Part shown: positions 5,509 to 5,541 of the stretch, one piece after another
Numbering within the stretch: position 1 is the stretch's first letter
Layout of the letters: each line of letters opens with the position of its first letter
Source of the DNA: Clostridia bacterium
GTDB taxonomy: Bacteria; Bacillota; Clostridia; Oscillospirales; Acutalibacteraceae
Assembly: GCA_017454565.1 (NCBI GenBank)
Contig: JAFTCS010000132.1
Location: 1 to 5,541 of the forward strand
DNA length: 5,541 nt
Direction of reading: 5' to 3'
Position numbers and translations under genes: made by a program
The notes under the pieces: generated by a model
What the model was told of the DNA's origin: nothing
Seen by the model: only the letters and a program-made list of their open reading frames with translations
Database searches by the model: none

Positions 5509-5541
5509 AACACTTTATCATTTAAGCCCGGCAAGGGGATG

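Noticed and set aside
5394..5540. Open frame of 48 codons on the minus strand running in from the right edge
   Set aside because: It is made mostly of the two hairpins, and its translation is rich in arginine, serine and proline with no family resemblance. It looks like an accidental open frame through a palindromic repeat.

Overview
The window carries three complete genes, all on the minus strand, so transcription runs from right to left: nadB (L-aspartate oxidase, 3785-5263), nadC (quinolinate phosphoribosyltransferase, 2745-3581) and a cytoplasmic family GH13 alpha-glucan hydrolase (407-2404). No mobile element, CRISPR array, rRNA or tRNA gene was seen, and there is no convincing sign of an undescribed multi-gene system. 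The protein-coding part is ordinary. The unusual material lies between the genes.

Organism: strong AAGGAGG-type ribosome binding sites, a consensus sigma-A promoter, clostridial-looking versions of all three proteins and long spacers filled with GC-rich hairpins suggest an anaerobic Firmicute, most likely Oscillospiraceae close to Ruminococcus. This is an inference from sequence style and was not tested by a search.

Layout, left to right. Positions 1-77 end a transcript that enters from outside on the plus strand, at a clear intrinsic terminator. Positions 78-406 hold no gene but carry several hairpins and an almost perfect tandem duplication of a 49-bp unit. The GH13 gene follows, with its own consensus promoter (2533-2561) and a leader of about 120 nt that contains a stem-loop. 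Positions 2562-2744 are AT-rich and hold nothing else that was recognised. nadC and nadB are separated by 203 bp made of a 7-bp tandem repeat, two small GC hairpins and the nadC ribosome binding site. Upstream of nadB lie a promoter with an extended -10 box, two short dyads around it, and a pair of perfect tandem hairpins (5453-5508).

Function: NadB oxidises L-aspartate to iminoaspartate. NadA, which is not in this window, condenses iminoaspartate with dihydroxyacetone phosphate to give quinolinate. NadC converts quinolinate and PRPP to nicotinate mononucleotide, so the pair supplies de novo NAD synthesis. The GH13 enzyme has no signal peptide and probably breaks down imported malto-oligosaccharides or related alpha-glucans. 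It has its own promoter and no visible functional link to the nad genes.
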